DNA of 15,723 bases, from the NCBI GenBank assembly GCA_964575975.1, contig CAZNTU010000123.1, positions 1 to 15,723 of the forward strand. Direction: 5' to 3'. Made by a program: the position numbers and the translations under genes. The stretch's first letter is position 1. Each line of letters starts with the position of its first letter. The stretch comes from G963674505 sp964575975. GTDB taxonomy: Bacteria; Desulfobacterota; Desulfobacteria; Desulfobacterales; SKZT01. Under the pieces are notes generated by a model. It saw only the letters and a program-made list of their open reading frames with translations, was not told the origin of the DNA and ran no database searches. Below, one piece after another: positions 1 through 7,777 of this stretch.

Positions 1-2
1 GA

Positions 3-605
3 AAAAGGCCCTTCAAAAGGCGTCGGAAAAAAAAAAACGAATGCGAAGAAGCCAAGCGTGAAAACCTGAGGCTTAAAAGATTCCTGTATTTCCAGGAAAC
101 CATTGATTACCGGACGCTTCCGGCGGCCGTTGTCGGAAAGGACCCGTCTCCATGGTTCAAGAGCATCATAATCGACAAGGGAGCTGCGGAAGGAGCAAGG
201 AAAGGTTTGCCGGTCGTGGTGCCCGAGGGGATCGCCGGACAGATAATCGAGGTGTCGGAACACTATTCCAAAGTTCTTTTGATTGTTGACAGAAACAGCG
301 CCGTGGACGCCCTTGTTCAAAGAACCCGTGCCCGCGGCATCGTCAGGGGCGGCGGCGGAGTCCGATGCCTGCTTCAGTATGTTCTGAGAAAACACGACAT
401 AGAAAACGACGATGTAATCGTATCTTCCGGTCTGGATGGAGTTTTTCCAAAAGGGTTCGTAGTCGGGAAAGTTAACGGCGCCGTAAGGACGAATTCCGGG
501 ATTTTCCAGGATGTGAACGTTATACCATCCGTCGATTTCGAAAAGCTCGAAGAGGTGATGATCGTCTTGAATCCACCGAAACACGATTTCCGCGAACCCG
601 AATGA
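3..605 (+). CDS. mreC: Rod shape-determining protein MreC, 5' end outside the window
   Basis: Periplasmic scaffold of the elongasome; MreC links the MreB cytoskeleton and MreD to PBP2/RodA. About 200 residues are visible, open from the window edge to the TGA at 603-605. They show the end of a coiled coil (RENLRLKRF) followed by the beta-rich MreC core, with the family patterns GKDPSPWF, IDKGAAEGARKGLPVV, PEGIAGQI and a C-terminal GLDGVFPKGFVVGKV. The N-terminal membrane anchor and most of the coiled coil lie upstream of the window. The stop overlaps the mreD start by 4 nt (ATGA), the usual coupled arrangement. Oddity: an 11-A run at 27-37 separates the open frame from another frame (frame 2) that reads more like a coiled coil upstream (KKALQKASEKK), so a one-base error or a real frameshift is possible there. 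Identification is firm; the first 12 codons are uncertain. Confidence 0.93.
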   Translation, partial: KRPFKRRRKKKNECEEAKRENLRLKRFLYFQETIDYRTLPAAVVGKDPSPWFKSIIIDKGAAEGARKGLPVVVPEGIAGQIIEVSEHYSKVLLIVDRNSAVDALVQRTRARGIVRGGGGVRCLLQYVLRKHDIENDDVIVSSGLDGVFPKGFVVGKVNGAVRTNSGIFQDVNVIPSVDFEKLEEVMIVLNPPKHDFREPE

Positions 606-1120
606 TTTACGCTTATTTCGCTTTGACTATATTCGCCTTGGTTCTTTTCCAAACGTCCATTGTTCCGGACCTGTGGGGATTCGACAAATTTTTCGACCTG
701 ATCGCAGTCTTGATCGTATATATGGCCATCTACAGGTCGGCCTGGGAATGCGTCGCGTTCGGCCTTTTTGCCGGGGCGGTGATGGATTCGATATCCGGCG
801 GTCCTTTCGGCATGTACATTACGATTTATTGCTGGCTGTTCGTCGGGATCTGGCTGGTAAAAAACTATCTGCACGTGGGAAACAGCATCCTGATTCCCAT
901 GATCACGACGGCTTCGGTGTTTATGGAAAACGTTCTGATCATTGGCGTGATGGCTATGATAGAGAGCAATTTCGATCTCGGTCCGGAGATGTTCAGGAAT
1001 GTACTTATTCAATTGGTTTGGGCTGCGTTTGCCGGTCCTCTGGTTATTTTTGCGATAAGAAAACTTCAAGGCAAAGTGGATTTGCGGCCGTTTGATAAGA
1101 TATTTGAATTCACCCGATAG
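602..1120 (+). CDS. mreD: Rod shape-determining membrane protein MreD
   Basis: Integral inner-membrane component of the elongasome; in the family it partners MreC and is required for rod shape. The 172-residue product is hydrophobic throughout, with about five membrane segments, and carries the family-like stretch FGLFAGAVMDSISGGPFGMY at about residues 53-72. Length is normal for MreD (about 160-180). The ATG at 602 overlaps the mreC stop, and no separate strong ribosome binding site is visible, so translation is probably coupled to mreC. Its 3' end overlaps the likely mrdA start by 29 nt. Family assignment rests on topology, length and position between mreC and mrdA. Confidence 0.92.
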   Translation: MIYAYFALTIFALVLFQTSIVPDLWGFDKFFDLIAVLIVYMAIYRSAWECVAFGLFAGAVMDSISGGPFGMYITIYCWLFVGIWLVKNYLHVGNSILIPMITTASVFMENVLIIGVMAMIESNFDLGPEMFRNVLIQLVWAAFAGPLVIFAIRKLQGKVDLRPFDKIFEFTR

Positions 1121-2927
1121 CGATTGGTACAAACAGAGACTGAGCGGGGTAGTTTTGATCATAGTCGCTTCGTTCGGAGTCCTGTTGACACGTCTTTTTT
1201 ATCTTCAAGTAATCGAGGGTTCCGAATTTCGAAGGTTGTCGGAATCCAACTGTATCAGGCTGCAAAACATCGATCCTCCCAGAGGGTTGATTTTCGACCG
1301 CAACGGGGACCTCCTGGTGGACAACCGTCCCTCTTTCGACTTGAGCGTCGTTTTGAAGGACGCCCGACCTCTGGATGAAACCCTCGCGAAATTGGGCGAA
1401 TATTCCGGTATTCCCCTTGAGGAAATCGAGGAACGGATTGCGAAAAACAAGAGTCCATATTCTTACAAACCTGTTTTGGTGGCGCAGGATATCGGAAGAA
1501 ATATGCTTGCTTCGGTCGAGGTCCACAAATTCGATCTTCCAGGAATCGCAATCGATGTGAGAACCAGAAGACACTACATCAGAGAAAAAAGCGCGGCCCA
1601 TCTTCTGGGTTACCTTGGAGAAATAAACGCCGCCGAACTCGACAGCGGATTGTATCCCGATTACAGGGGAGGAGACCTGATCGGCAAGTTCGGCGTGGAA
1701 AAAAGCTATGAAAGGTTTCTGAGAGGAATTCGCGGCGGACGCCAAGTGGAAGTCAACGCCAACGGCAGGACTGTAAGGGTTTTGAAAACAGTGGACGCGC
1801 AACCGGGTTCCAACGTCCTTCTGTCGATCGACAAAAGACTCCAGGACAAAGCCGAGGAACTTCTGGGAGAAAGGCCGGGCGCAGTCGTGGCCATGGACCC
1901 GAATACAGGGCAAATACTGGCGATGGCAAGCTATCCCGCTTTCGATCAAAACGATTTCGCCGGAGGCTTGTCCCACGCGCAATGGAAAAACATCGTCTCG
2001 AATCCCTACCGGCCGATGGAAAACAAAGCCATCCAGGCGGAGTATCCGCCCGCCTCCACATATAAGATCGTAACCGCCGCCGCCGGCCTGGAAGAAGGCG
2101 TAATCAACGAAAAAACCACCATGTTTTGTCCGGGCTCTTATCGGTTCGGAGACAGGGACTTCAGATGTTGGAAAAAGGGCGGGCACGGGACGGTAAACGT
2201 CGTGGAGGCACTGGCGGCATCGTGCGACGTGTTTTTCTATCAAGTCGGGCTGAAATTGGGAATCGACAGGCTTGCATGGTACGCGAAAGCGTTTGGATTG
2301 GGAGACTGCACCGGCGTGGACTTGGACCACGAGGGCAATGGCCTCGTGCCTACCGCCGCATGGAAGAAACGAAGGACCGGAATTCCGTGGCAAAGAGGAG
2401 AAACATTGTCCGTCGCCATAGGACAGGGGTATAATCTCGCGACTCCCTTGCAGATGCTTGTTCTCGTTTCGGCTGTCGCGAACGGGGGCGTATTGTACAG
2501 ACCGCAGTTGTTGTCGGAGGTTCGAACGCCCGAAGGAGTTGCCCTTCTGAAAAACGAAAGTGAAATCGTCGGCAAATTGCCTGTGAGCGACAAAACGCTG
2601 CGCATCGTTCGAAAAGGATTGTGGGAAGTCGTCAACGGTTCGAGAGGCACCGCAAAGGTCTCCAAATTGGACAATGTGGATATTTCTGGAAAAACGGGCA
2701 CCGCCCAAATAGTGGGAAGAAAAAAAAACGAAAGCGCCAGAGAATCCGAGAGGAGAGAGCGGCAATTCAAATCCCATGCATGGTTCGTAGCCTACGCGCC
2801 TTCTCAAAATCCGGAAATCGCCGTGGCCATTATCGTGGAGCATGGCGAACACGGTTCTTCGGCGGCTTCGCCGATCGCACGGGATCTTTTCAAAACCTTT
2901 TTCGATCTGAAAAACGCAAATGATTGA
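1092..2927 (+). CDS. mrdA: Peptidoglycan transpeptidase, penicillin-binding protein 2 (elongation-specific)
   Basis: Class B PBP that cross-links new lateral-wall peptidoglycan together with the glycosyltransferase RodA. The 611-residue product has one N-terminal membrane anchor (about residues 18-40), a dimerisation/pedestal domain (PPRGLIFDRNG at 62-72) and a transpeptidase domain with all active-site motifs visible: SxxK as STYK (Ser322, Lys325), SxN in the variant form SCD (377-379), and KTG at 534-536 (SGKTGTAQ). The start is a TTG inside mreD. It was chosen because the resulting N-terminus (MIRYLNSPDSDWYKQRL) matches the family and no ATG is nearby; the TTG at 1104 is an alternative. 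No good Shine-Dalgarno sequence is visible, so coupling to mreD is likely. It overlaps rodA by 8 nt. Confidence 0.95.
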   Translation: MIRYLNSPDSDWYKQRLSGVVLIIVASFGVLLTRLFYLQVIEGSEFRRLSESNCIRLQNIDPPRGLIFDRNGDLLVDNRPSFDLSVVLKDARPLDETLAKLGEYSGIPLEEIEERIAKNKSPYSYKPVLVAQDIGRNMLASVEVHKFDLPGIAIDVRTRRHYIREKSAAHLLGYLGEINAAELDSGLYPDYRGGDLIGKFGVEKSYERFLRGIRGGRQVEVNANGRTVRVLKTVDAQPGSNVLLSIDKRLQDKAEELLGERPGAVVAMDPNTGQILAMASYPAFDQNDFAGGLSHAQWKNIVSNPYRPMENKAIQAEYPPASTYKIVTAAAGLEEGVINEKTTMFCPGSYRFGDRDFRCWKKGGHGTVNVVEALAASCDVFFYQVGLKLGIDRLAWYAKAFGLGDCTGVDLDHEGNGLVPTAAWKKRRTGIPWQRGETLSVAIGQGYNLATPLQMLVLVSAVANGGVLYRPQLLSEVRTPEGVALLKNESEIVGKLPVSDKTLRIVRKGLWEVVNGSRGTAKVSKLDNVDISGKTGTAQIVGRKKNESARESERRERQFKSHAWFVAYAPSQNPEIAVAIIVEHGEHGSSAASPIARDLFKTFFDLKNAND

Positions 2928-4023
2928 CAGGCGACTTGTACAAAATTTCGATTGGGGACTTCTTGCGATTACCGCCCTGCTTTCGGTCTTCGGCCTCACG
3001 ACTCTTTACAGTGCCGTGGCCACCGGAGAATATTCCGGAAACGAAACGCTTTACCTCAAGCAAATAGTCTGGCTTTGCGGGGGGTTTTGCATGATGGCTT
3101 TGGCGTTCGCGTTTAATTACAAAACCTTGGACCGTTGGGCGAATATCATTTACGTGATTTCTGTCGCAATGCTGGTCTGCGTCCTCGTTTTCGGAAAATT
3201 GGTGGCCGGTTCCCGAAGATGGCTGGTATTGGGCCCCTTGACGATCCAACCTTCGGAGTTGGTTAAAATAGCCGTAATTATCGTGCTGGCGAAATATTAT
3301 TCCAAAATCGCCAATCCCGAAGGGTTGCGCTTTCGAGAATTGTTGGAGCCCATTGCCTACGCCGTCGTTCCTTTCGCTCTGATCGTAAAACAGCCCGATT
3401 TGGGAACCGCCTTGCTTATATTGTTTATCGCCGGGGTGATGACCGTCATCGTCAAAATCGAAAAAAAAACTTTCCTTTGTTTGATAGGCGCAGGTATGGT
3501 CTGCGTGCCGATGGTATGGTTCTTTTTGAAGGAATATCAAAAACAGAGGATACGGACCTTCCTGAATCCGGACTTGGACCCGCTCGGGGCCGGATACCAC
3601 ATAATACAATCTAAAATCGCGATCGGTTCGGGCATGTTTGTCGGCAAGGGATATATGAAAGGAACGCAAAACGCGCTGTCCTTCCTGCCGGAACAGCATA
3701 CGGACTTCATCTTTTCGGTTCTGGCCGAGGAGTGGGGTTTTTTAGGGGCGTCCTTGCTTCTTTTTCTCTTTCTCATGCTGATTCTTTGGGGGCTGAAAAT
3801 CGGGTACCGGTCGAAAGATCCGTTCGGAGCCATGCTGGCGCTGGGATTGACTTCTCTCCTTTTTTTTCATGTGGCCATAAATATTGGAATGGTAATGGGG
3901 CTGATGCCGGTCGTGGGCGTTCCGCTTCCCTTGATAAGCTACGGAGGCTCTTCCATGCTCACGACGATGTCGTCAATAGGTCTGTTGATGAATGTGAGCA
4001 TGCGTCGGTTTATGTTCGAGTAA
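2920..4023 (+). CDS. rodA: SEDS peptidoglycan glycosyltransferase RodA
   Basis: Polytopic membrane glycosyltransferase that polymerises lipid II into glycan strands for cylindrical growth and works as a complex with PBP2. It has 367 residues, the usual RodA length, with about ten membrane segments. FtsW/RodA/SpoVE signatures are visible: GSRRWLVLG with PSELVK (about 97-116), KQPDLGTALL (Asp160), FLPEQHTDFIF with the extracellular Asp262 that corresponds to the residue essential in E. coli RodA, and VVGVPLPLISYGGSS near the C-terminus. The ATG at 2920 lies within the end of mrdA (8-nt overlap), indicating a coupled pair. The alternative SEDS protein FtsW is less likely because of the adjacent PBP2 and mre genes. 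Confidence 0.95.
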   Translation: MIDRRLVQNFDWGLLAITALLSVFGLTTLYSAVATGEYSGNETLYLKQIVWLCGGFCMMALAFAFNYKTLDRWANIIYVISVAMLVCVLVFGKLVAGSRRWLVLGPLTIQPSELVKIAVIIVLAKYYSKIANPEGLRFRELLEPIAYAVVPFALIVKQPDLGTALLILFIAGVMTVIVKIEKKTFLCLIGAGMVCVPMVWFFLKEYQKQRIRTFLNPDLDPLGAGYHIIQSKIAIGSGMFVGKGYMKGTQNALSFLPEQHTDFIFSVLAEEWGFLGASLLLFLFLMLILWGLKIGYRSKDPFGAMLALGLTSLLFFHVAINIGMVMGLMPVVGVPLPLISYGGSSMLTTMSSIGLLMNVSMRRFMFE

Positions 4024-4040
4024 CTTTCACGGAGAAAAAT

Positions 4041-4409
4041 ATGAGAAAACCGGAAAAACAGTGTGGGATCTCGACGTTTCAAGGTACTGACGCCAGCATA
4101 GAGGGGACTATCGAGTTCGAAGGCACTATCAGGATGGATGGGAATTTCAAAGGGAAAATCTCGAGTCCGGCAGGCGTGGTCATTATCGGAGAGCGGGCGG
4201 TCGTCGATGCGAGGATCGATGTCGGTTCCGCTGTGGTCATGGGCAATGTCGTCGGTTTCATAAACGCGAAAAACAAGATCGAATTGTTCCCGCCCGCGAA
4301 AGTTTCCGGCGATATCCAGGCACCTGTGGTAGCGGTTGAGGCCGGGGTTTTTTTCCAGGGAAATTGTATGATGCGAAATCGGGTCGAAACCGACGACGAC
4401 GCTGAATAG
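4041..4409 (+). CDS. Bactofilin (polymer-forming cytoskeletal protein)
   Basis: Small beta-helical protein that self-assembles into nucleotide-independent filaments; bactofilins act in shape control, stalk or appendage formation and the placement of wall enzymes. The 122-residue product has a short charged N-tail (MRKPEKQ), then repeating beta-strand units with the family pattern: IEGTIEFEGTIRMDGNFKG, VIIGERAVVDARIDVGSAVV, GFINAKNKIELFPPAKVSGDI. It ends in an acidic tail (VETDDDAE). The ATG at 4041 follows a GGAG at 4031-4034 with 6-nt spacing. It lies 17 nt after rodA, so it is probably the last gene of the elongation operon, before the atp promoter. That position suggests a role linked to lateral-wall growth, but this is inference. 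No standard gene symbol is safe. Confidence 0.93.
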   Translation: MRKPEKQCGISTFQGTDASIEGTIEFEGTIRMDGNFKGKISSPAGVVIIGERAVVDARIDVGSAVVMGNVVGFINAKNKIELFPPAKVSGDIQAPVVAVEAGVFFQGNCMMRNRVETDDDAE

Positions 4410-4464
4410 AGAGACAATCCGAACGGGCGAACTGTAAATTTGCAAGAAAATTTTCAAAAAACCT

Positions 4465-4493
4465 TTGACAATTTTTTAATGCTGAGTTATAAG
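4465..4493 (+). promoter_or_regulatory. Sigma70-type promoter of the ATP synthase operon
   Basis: TTGACA at 4465-4470 and TATAAG at 4488-4493 are separated by 17 nt, close to the vegetative consensus. The predicted start near 4500 gives a leader of about 80 nt before atpF'. An A/T-rich stretch just upstream (4436-4464) could act as an UP-like element. It lies 56 nt after the bactofilin stop and so separates the shape operon from the atp operon. Confidence 0.8.
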
Positions 4494-4541
4494 CCGCCCG
4501 AGTTTGGATTCGAGGATAAGGTTTTTTTTGGACTGAAAAAG

Positions 4542-4557
4542 GGGATTCAGCAATCCC
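4542..4557 (+). promoter_or_regulatory. Small hairpin in the atp leader, just upstream of the ribosome binding site
   Basis: GGGATT (4542-4547) and AATCCC (4552-4557) form a perfect 6-bp stem with the 4-nt loop CAGC. It ends 10 nt before the GGAGG ribosome binding site (4568-4572) of atpF'. No T-tract follows, so it is not a terminator. It may stabilise the 5' end of the long atp mRNA or keep the ribosome site open; that role is inference. Confidence 0.4.
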
Positions 4558-4578
4558 ACCAACAAACGGAGGCGTTTC

Positions 4579-5007
4579 ATGATTAGTGTCGATGGATCGC
4601 TCTTTATCCAAATCGTTAATTTTCTTTTCTTAATTTGGATATTGAATGTAATTCTCTACAAACCGATTCGGAACATTCTTAGCCAAAGAGAAGAAAAAAT
4701 CGGTGGCATGGAACAAAAGATCGAAGCAGCCGCCACTGACGCAATGGAGAAAGAGAGTGCTTTTGCGGAAGGCATCAAAGAGGCCCGCACTAAAGGGATC
4801 AAAGAAAGAGACGCACTGATCCAGGAGGCCAGCCAGGAAGAAAAGAGAATAGTCGATGAAATCAACCAGAAGGCGCAGGCAAGCATGGCGGAGGTGCGGG
4901 GAAAAATCGCCCGCGAGGCCGACGCCGTTCGCGCGTCCTTGCGGAACGAGATCGACGCTTATGCTCAAGCAATTGGGGAAAAAATTTTGGGGAGGGCAAT
5001 TTCATGA
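4579..5007 (+). CDS. atpF': ATP synthase Fo subunit b' (peripheral stalk)
   Basis: Membrane-anchored peripheral-stalk subunit that, with b, holds the F1 head fixed against the rotating c-ring. The 142-residue product has one N-terminal membrane helix (about residues 8-27, LFIQIVNFLFLIWILNVILY) followed by KPIRNIL and a long charged coiled coil to the end. The ATG has a clear GGAGG at 4568-4572 with 6-nt spacing. It is the first gene of the operon and overlaps the next b-type gene by 4 nt. Paired b' and b genes are known from cyanobacteria, alphaproteobacteria and Desulfobacterota. The b' label is given because the protein is the shorter one, comes first and lacks the signal-like N-terminus of the next gene. 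Confidence 0.9.
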   Translation: MISVDGSLFIQIVNFLFLIWILNVILYKPIRNILSQREEKIGGMEQKIEAAATDAMEKESAFAEGIKEARTKGIKERDALIQEASQEEKRIVDEINQKAQASMAEVRGKIAREADAVRASLRNEIDAYAQAIGEKILGRAIS

Positions 5008-5633
5008 ATTTTCCTGGTATTCGATGCAAGCGCCAATCGGGAACCAAAATGGCGAAAACTGGATTGGCCGTTGCGATGTTAATGTTTGCCGTCGTGTCTT
5101 TCGCATTCTCAACGGCGTACGCCTCTTCGGGAGGAGGCGAACACGACGCGGCACCCAAAGGATGGGTGGCTACGGACACCTACCGGGTGATGAACTTCGC
5201 GGTTCTCGCCGTCGGATTGTTCATCCTTCTTAGAAAACCGGTAGCCAACGCACTCAACGCCAGAATCAAAGGCATTAAGGACCAGTTGGAGGAGCTTGAG
5301 GCGAAGAAGGCCGCTGCCGAAACGGAGTTGGCGAAATACGAGGAAAAGTTGTCCAAGCTCGAAGCCGAGGCGGAAAAGATCATCGAAGAATACAAACGGC
5401 AGGGCGAGGAGGCCAAGGCCAGAATTCTGAAAGAGGCCGAGTCCGCAGCCGAAAAGCTCGAAGAACAAGCCAAACGAAACATCGAGCACGAGTTCGAACA
5501 GGCCAAAAACAACCTGAGAGCCGAGGTTCTCGAAGATGCGATGGCCAAGGCCGAAGAACTGATCAAGACTCGAATTTCAACCGATGATCAGGAAAGACTC
5601 GTTGACGAATACTTAGACAAGGTGGTGGCATAG
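5004..5633 (+). CDS. atpF: ATP synthase Fo subunit b with signal-peptide-like N-terminus
   Basis: Second peripheral-stalk subunit, 209 residues. Residues 19-40 are hydrophobic and end in AYA before SSGGGEHD, which resembles a cleavable signal. A second hydrophobic helix follows (about 63-77, MNFAVLAVGLFILLR), then KPVANALNARI and a long Ala/Glu/Lys-rich coiled coil (about 90-195) that dimerises with b'. This longer form with an extra N-terminal hydrophobic segment is typical of Desulfobacterota b subunits. The ATG at 5004 is favoured by the strong GGGGAGGG at 4989-4996 and its ATGA overlap with the atpF' stop. An internal ATG at 5049 (Met16) would still leave both hydrophobic segments. The stop overlaps the atpH GTG by 1 nt. 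Confidence 0.92.
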   Translation: MNFPGIRCKRQSGTKMAKTGLAVAMLMFAVVSFAFSTAYASSGGGEHDAAPKGWVATDTYRVMNFAVLAVGLFILLRKPVANALNARIKGIKDQLEELEAKKAAAETELAKYEEKLSKLEAEAEKIIEEYKRQGEEAKARILKEAESAAEKLEEQAKRNIEHEFEQAKNNLRAEVLEDAMAKAEELIKTRISTDDQERLVDEYLDKVVA

Positions 5634-6184
5634 TGAAGAATTTAGCAATTGCACGGCGTTATGCCAAGGCACTCTTACTTATCGGAAAGGAAGACGGTCA
5701 GACGGAAATTTATCGCGAAGAACTCGCCAAATTCGCCGATTTGATCGCGAGCGACAACAATCTGGAAAGAGCGGTCAACAATCCGCTTTACGATGTGGAC
5801 TCCCGCAAAAAGGTTCTTCAAATCCTCGTGGAAAGACTGGAGCTTTCGCAGGTGATGAGTTCATTCCTATTTTTGTTGTTTGAAAAAGGGCGAATGAGAT
5901 TCGTGGGCGACATAAACGAATTTTTTCAGAAACTGGCGGACGAACTCAAAGGCGTTGTTCGCGCCAATCTGGTTTCGGCTACCGAACTCGCTTCCGAAAC
6001 CGTCGAAAAGATAGTCGAGGCATTGTCGAAAAAGACTGGAAAAGAGGTCGTTCTGGACGTGGAGCAAGATTCCTCCTTGATCGGGGGCATCGTTACCAGG
6101 ATTGGCGACCTTGTTTTGGATGGAAGTATCAAAACACAATTACTCAATATGAGAGAATCTTTAAAAAGGGGTGAGAGTGTCTAA
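5633..6184 (+). CDS. atpH: ATP synthase F1 subunit delta
   Basis: OSCP/delta subunit that sits on top of the F1 head and joins it to the b/b' stalk. The 183-residue length is normal. The N-terminal helical domain begins with the conserved IARRYAKALL and includes NPLYDVDSRKKVLQ (about 46-59). The C-terminal part has the family-typical DSSLIGGIVTRIGDLVLDGS (about 146-165) and ends LLNMRESL. The start is a GTG at 5633 sharing one base with the atpF stop (TAGTG), and its TAA shares one base with the atpA ATG (TAATG), so translation is probably coupled on both sides. Confidence 0.95.
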   Translation: MKNLAIARRYAKALLLIGKEDGQTEIYREELAKFADLIASDNNLERAVNNPLYDVDSRKKVLQILVERLELSQVMSSFLFLLFEKGRMRFVGDINEFFQKLADELKGVVRANLVSATELASETVEKIVEALSKKTGKEVVLDVEQDSSLIGGIVTRIGDLVLDGSIKTQLLNMRESLKRGESV

Positions 6185-7701
6185 TGGAATTAAGAGCAGA
6201 AGAAATTAGTCAGATAATCAAGGATCAAATCGCGGATTTCGACAAGAAAGTCGAGTTAAGTGAAACCGGCATCGTCTTGTCAGTTGGTGATGGTATTTCC
6301 AGGGTCTACGGGTTGGAGCAGGCAATGGCTTTGGAGCTTGTGGAGTTCCCTGGAGGAATTCTTGGCTTGGTTCTCAACCTGGAAGAGGACAACGTCGGTA
6401 TCGCCATCATGGGCGACGACACCCACATCAAAGAAGGGGACATCGTCAAACGGACCGGCCGGATCGCGCAGGTTCCCGTTGGCGATGCCGTTCTCGGACG
6501 TGTCGTCTCCGCTGTCGGCGAACCCATCGACGGAAAAGGCCCCATTGACGCCAAAGAGTTCAGAAGGGTTGAAATGGTTGCTCCGGGTGTTATCGCCAGA
6601 AAATCGGTTCACGAGTCGATGCTGACCGGAATCAAGGCTATCGATGCCATGACTCCCGTCGGAAGAGGCCAGCGCGAATTGATCATTGGCGACCGGCAGG
6701 TTGGCAAAACTGCCATCGCGGTCGATTCGATCATCAGTCAAAAAGGCCAAGACGTCTATTGCATATACGTCGCGTCGGGTCTTAAAAAATCGACGGTCGC
6801 GCAGGTTGTCGCTATTCTCGAGAAATACGGCGCGATGGAATATACGACAGTCGTAGCCGCCTGCGCTTCCGACCCTGCAACCCTTCAATACATCGCCCCC
6901 TACGCCGGTTGCGCCATGGGCGAATATTACCGGGACAACGGAAAGCACGCTCTGATCATTTACGACGACCTTTCCAAGCAGGCCGCCGCATACCGCCAGA
7001 TTTCGCTTCTTCTCAGACGTCCGCCGGGACGCGAGGCTTATCCGGGCGACATTTTCTACAACCACTCAAGGCTACTTGAACGCGCCTCCAAACTTAACGA
7101 CGAACTTGGCGCGGGTTCTCTGACCGCCCTTCCGATCATCGAAACCCAGGCTGGAGACGTTTCCGCCTACATTCCCACCAACGTTATTTCCATCACGGAC
7201 GGCCAGATCTACCTCGAACCGGGTCTGTTCTTCGCCGGCGTTCGTCCCGCGATCAACGTCGGTCTGTCCGTGTCCAGGGTAGGTGGCGCAGCCCAAGCGA
7301 AAGCAATGAAACAAGTCGCCGGTACTTTGCGGTTGGACCTTGCCCAATACCGCGAGCTTGAAGCCTTCGCCGCGTTCGGAAGCGACCTCGACAAATCCAC
7401 GCAAAGACAGCTTACGCGAGGAGCCAGGCTTGTTGAAATTCTCAAACAGCCTCAGTACAATCCTCTGCCTCTGGAAAAGCAGGTGCTTATCCTTTTCGCC
7501 GGAGCCAAAGGATACCTTGACAAGTATCCCATCGATGTCTTGTCCAAATACGAAACCGGTCTTTATCAATTCATGGAAGATCGTTTCGCTCAGGTAATGA
7601 AGGATCTTGCACAGCAGAAGCAGATTTCCGACGACTTGGATAAGCGGATGAAAGAAGCTCTGGACGCATACGACGAAGAGTTTCAAGATACCATAAAATA
7701 A
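6184..7701 (+). CDS. atpA: ATP synthase F1 subunit alpha
   Basis: Non-catalytic nucleotide-binding subunit; three copies alternate with three beta subunits in the F1 head. It has 505 residues, the standard length. The Walker A motif GDRQVGKT is at 169-176, the same position as in E. coli. The arginine finger that completes the beta active site is visible as Arg365 in SVSRVGG. The N-terminal beta-barrel region contains VGDGISRVYGL (about 34-44), and the C-terminal helical domain ends YDEEFQDTIK. It starts one base before the atpH stop ends and is followed by a 76-nt gap holding a stable stem-loop. Confidence 0.98.
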   Translation: MELRAEEISQIIKDQIADFDKKVELSETGIVLSVGDGISRVYGLEQAMALELVEFPGGILGLVLNLEEDNVGIAIMGDDTHIKEGDIVKRTGRIAQVPVGDAVLGRVVSAVGEPIDGKGPIDAKEFRRVEMVAPGVIARKSVHESMLTGIKAIDAMTPVGRGQRELIIGDRQVGKTAIAVDSIISQKGQDVYCIYVASGLKKSTVAQVVAILEKYGAMEYTTVVAACASDPATLQYIAPYAGCAMGEYYRDNGKHALIIYDDLSKQAAAYRQISLLLRRPPGREAYPGDIFYNHSRLLERASKLNDELGAGSLTALPIIETQAGDVSAYIPTNVISITDGQIYLEPGLFFAGVRPAINVGLSVSRVGGAAQAKAMKQVAGTLRLDLAQYRELEAFAAFGSDLDKSTQRQLTRGARLVEILKQPQYNPLPLEKQVLILFAGAKGYLDKYPIDVLSKYETGLYQFMEDRFAQVMKDLAQQKQISDDLDKRMKEALDAYDEEFQDTIK

Positions 7702-7709
7702 TGCCGTTC

Positions 7710-7747
7710 GCGGCGCCTTCCGTATTTCTCGGAATAATCGGCGCCGC
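7710..7747 (+). promoter_or_regulatory. Stable stem-loop between atpA and atpG
   Basis: GCGGCGCC (7710-7717) pairs perfectly with GGCGCCGC (7740-7747). Inside it, TTCCG (7718-7722) pairs with CGGAA (7730-7734) around the 7-nt loop TATTTCT. The two stems stack on the 5' side; on the 3' side a 5-nt bulge (TAATC) separates them. This gives 13 bp in total, eight of them mostly G-C. No T-run follows, so it is not a classic terminator. It begins 8 nt after the atpA stop and ends 30 nt before atpG. Likely roles are an mRNA processing or stability element or a partial block that lowers gamma relative to alpha. Confidence 0.7.
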
Positions 7748-7777
7748 TCGGCTACAATCGATAAGGGTATAGGTTGT

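Noticed and set aside
374..1162. Open frame on the - strand (262 codons)
   Set aside because: Antisense to mreC/mreD; composition looks random and no ribosome site was evident.
1110..2999. Long open frame on the - strand (629 codons)
   Set aside because: It is fully antisense to mrdA, whose catalytic motifs are intact. The translated product is Arg/His/Cys-rich without recognisable domains, as expected of a shadow frame.
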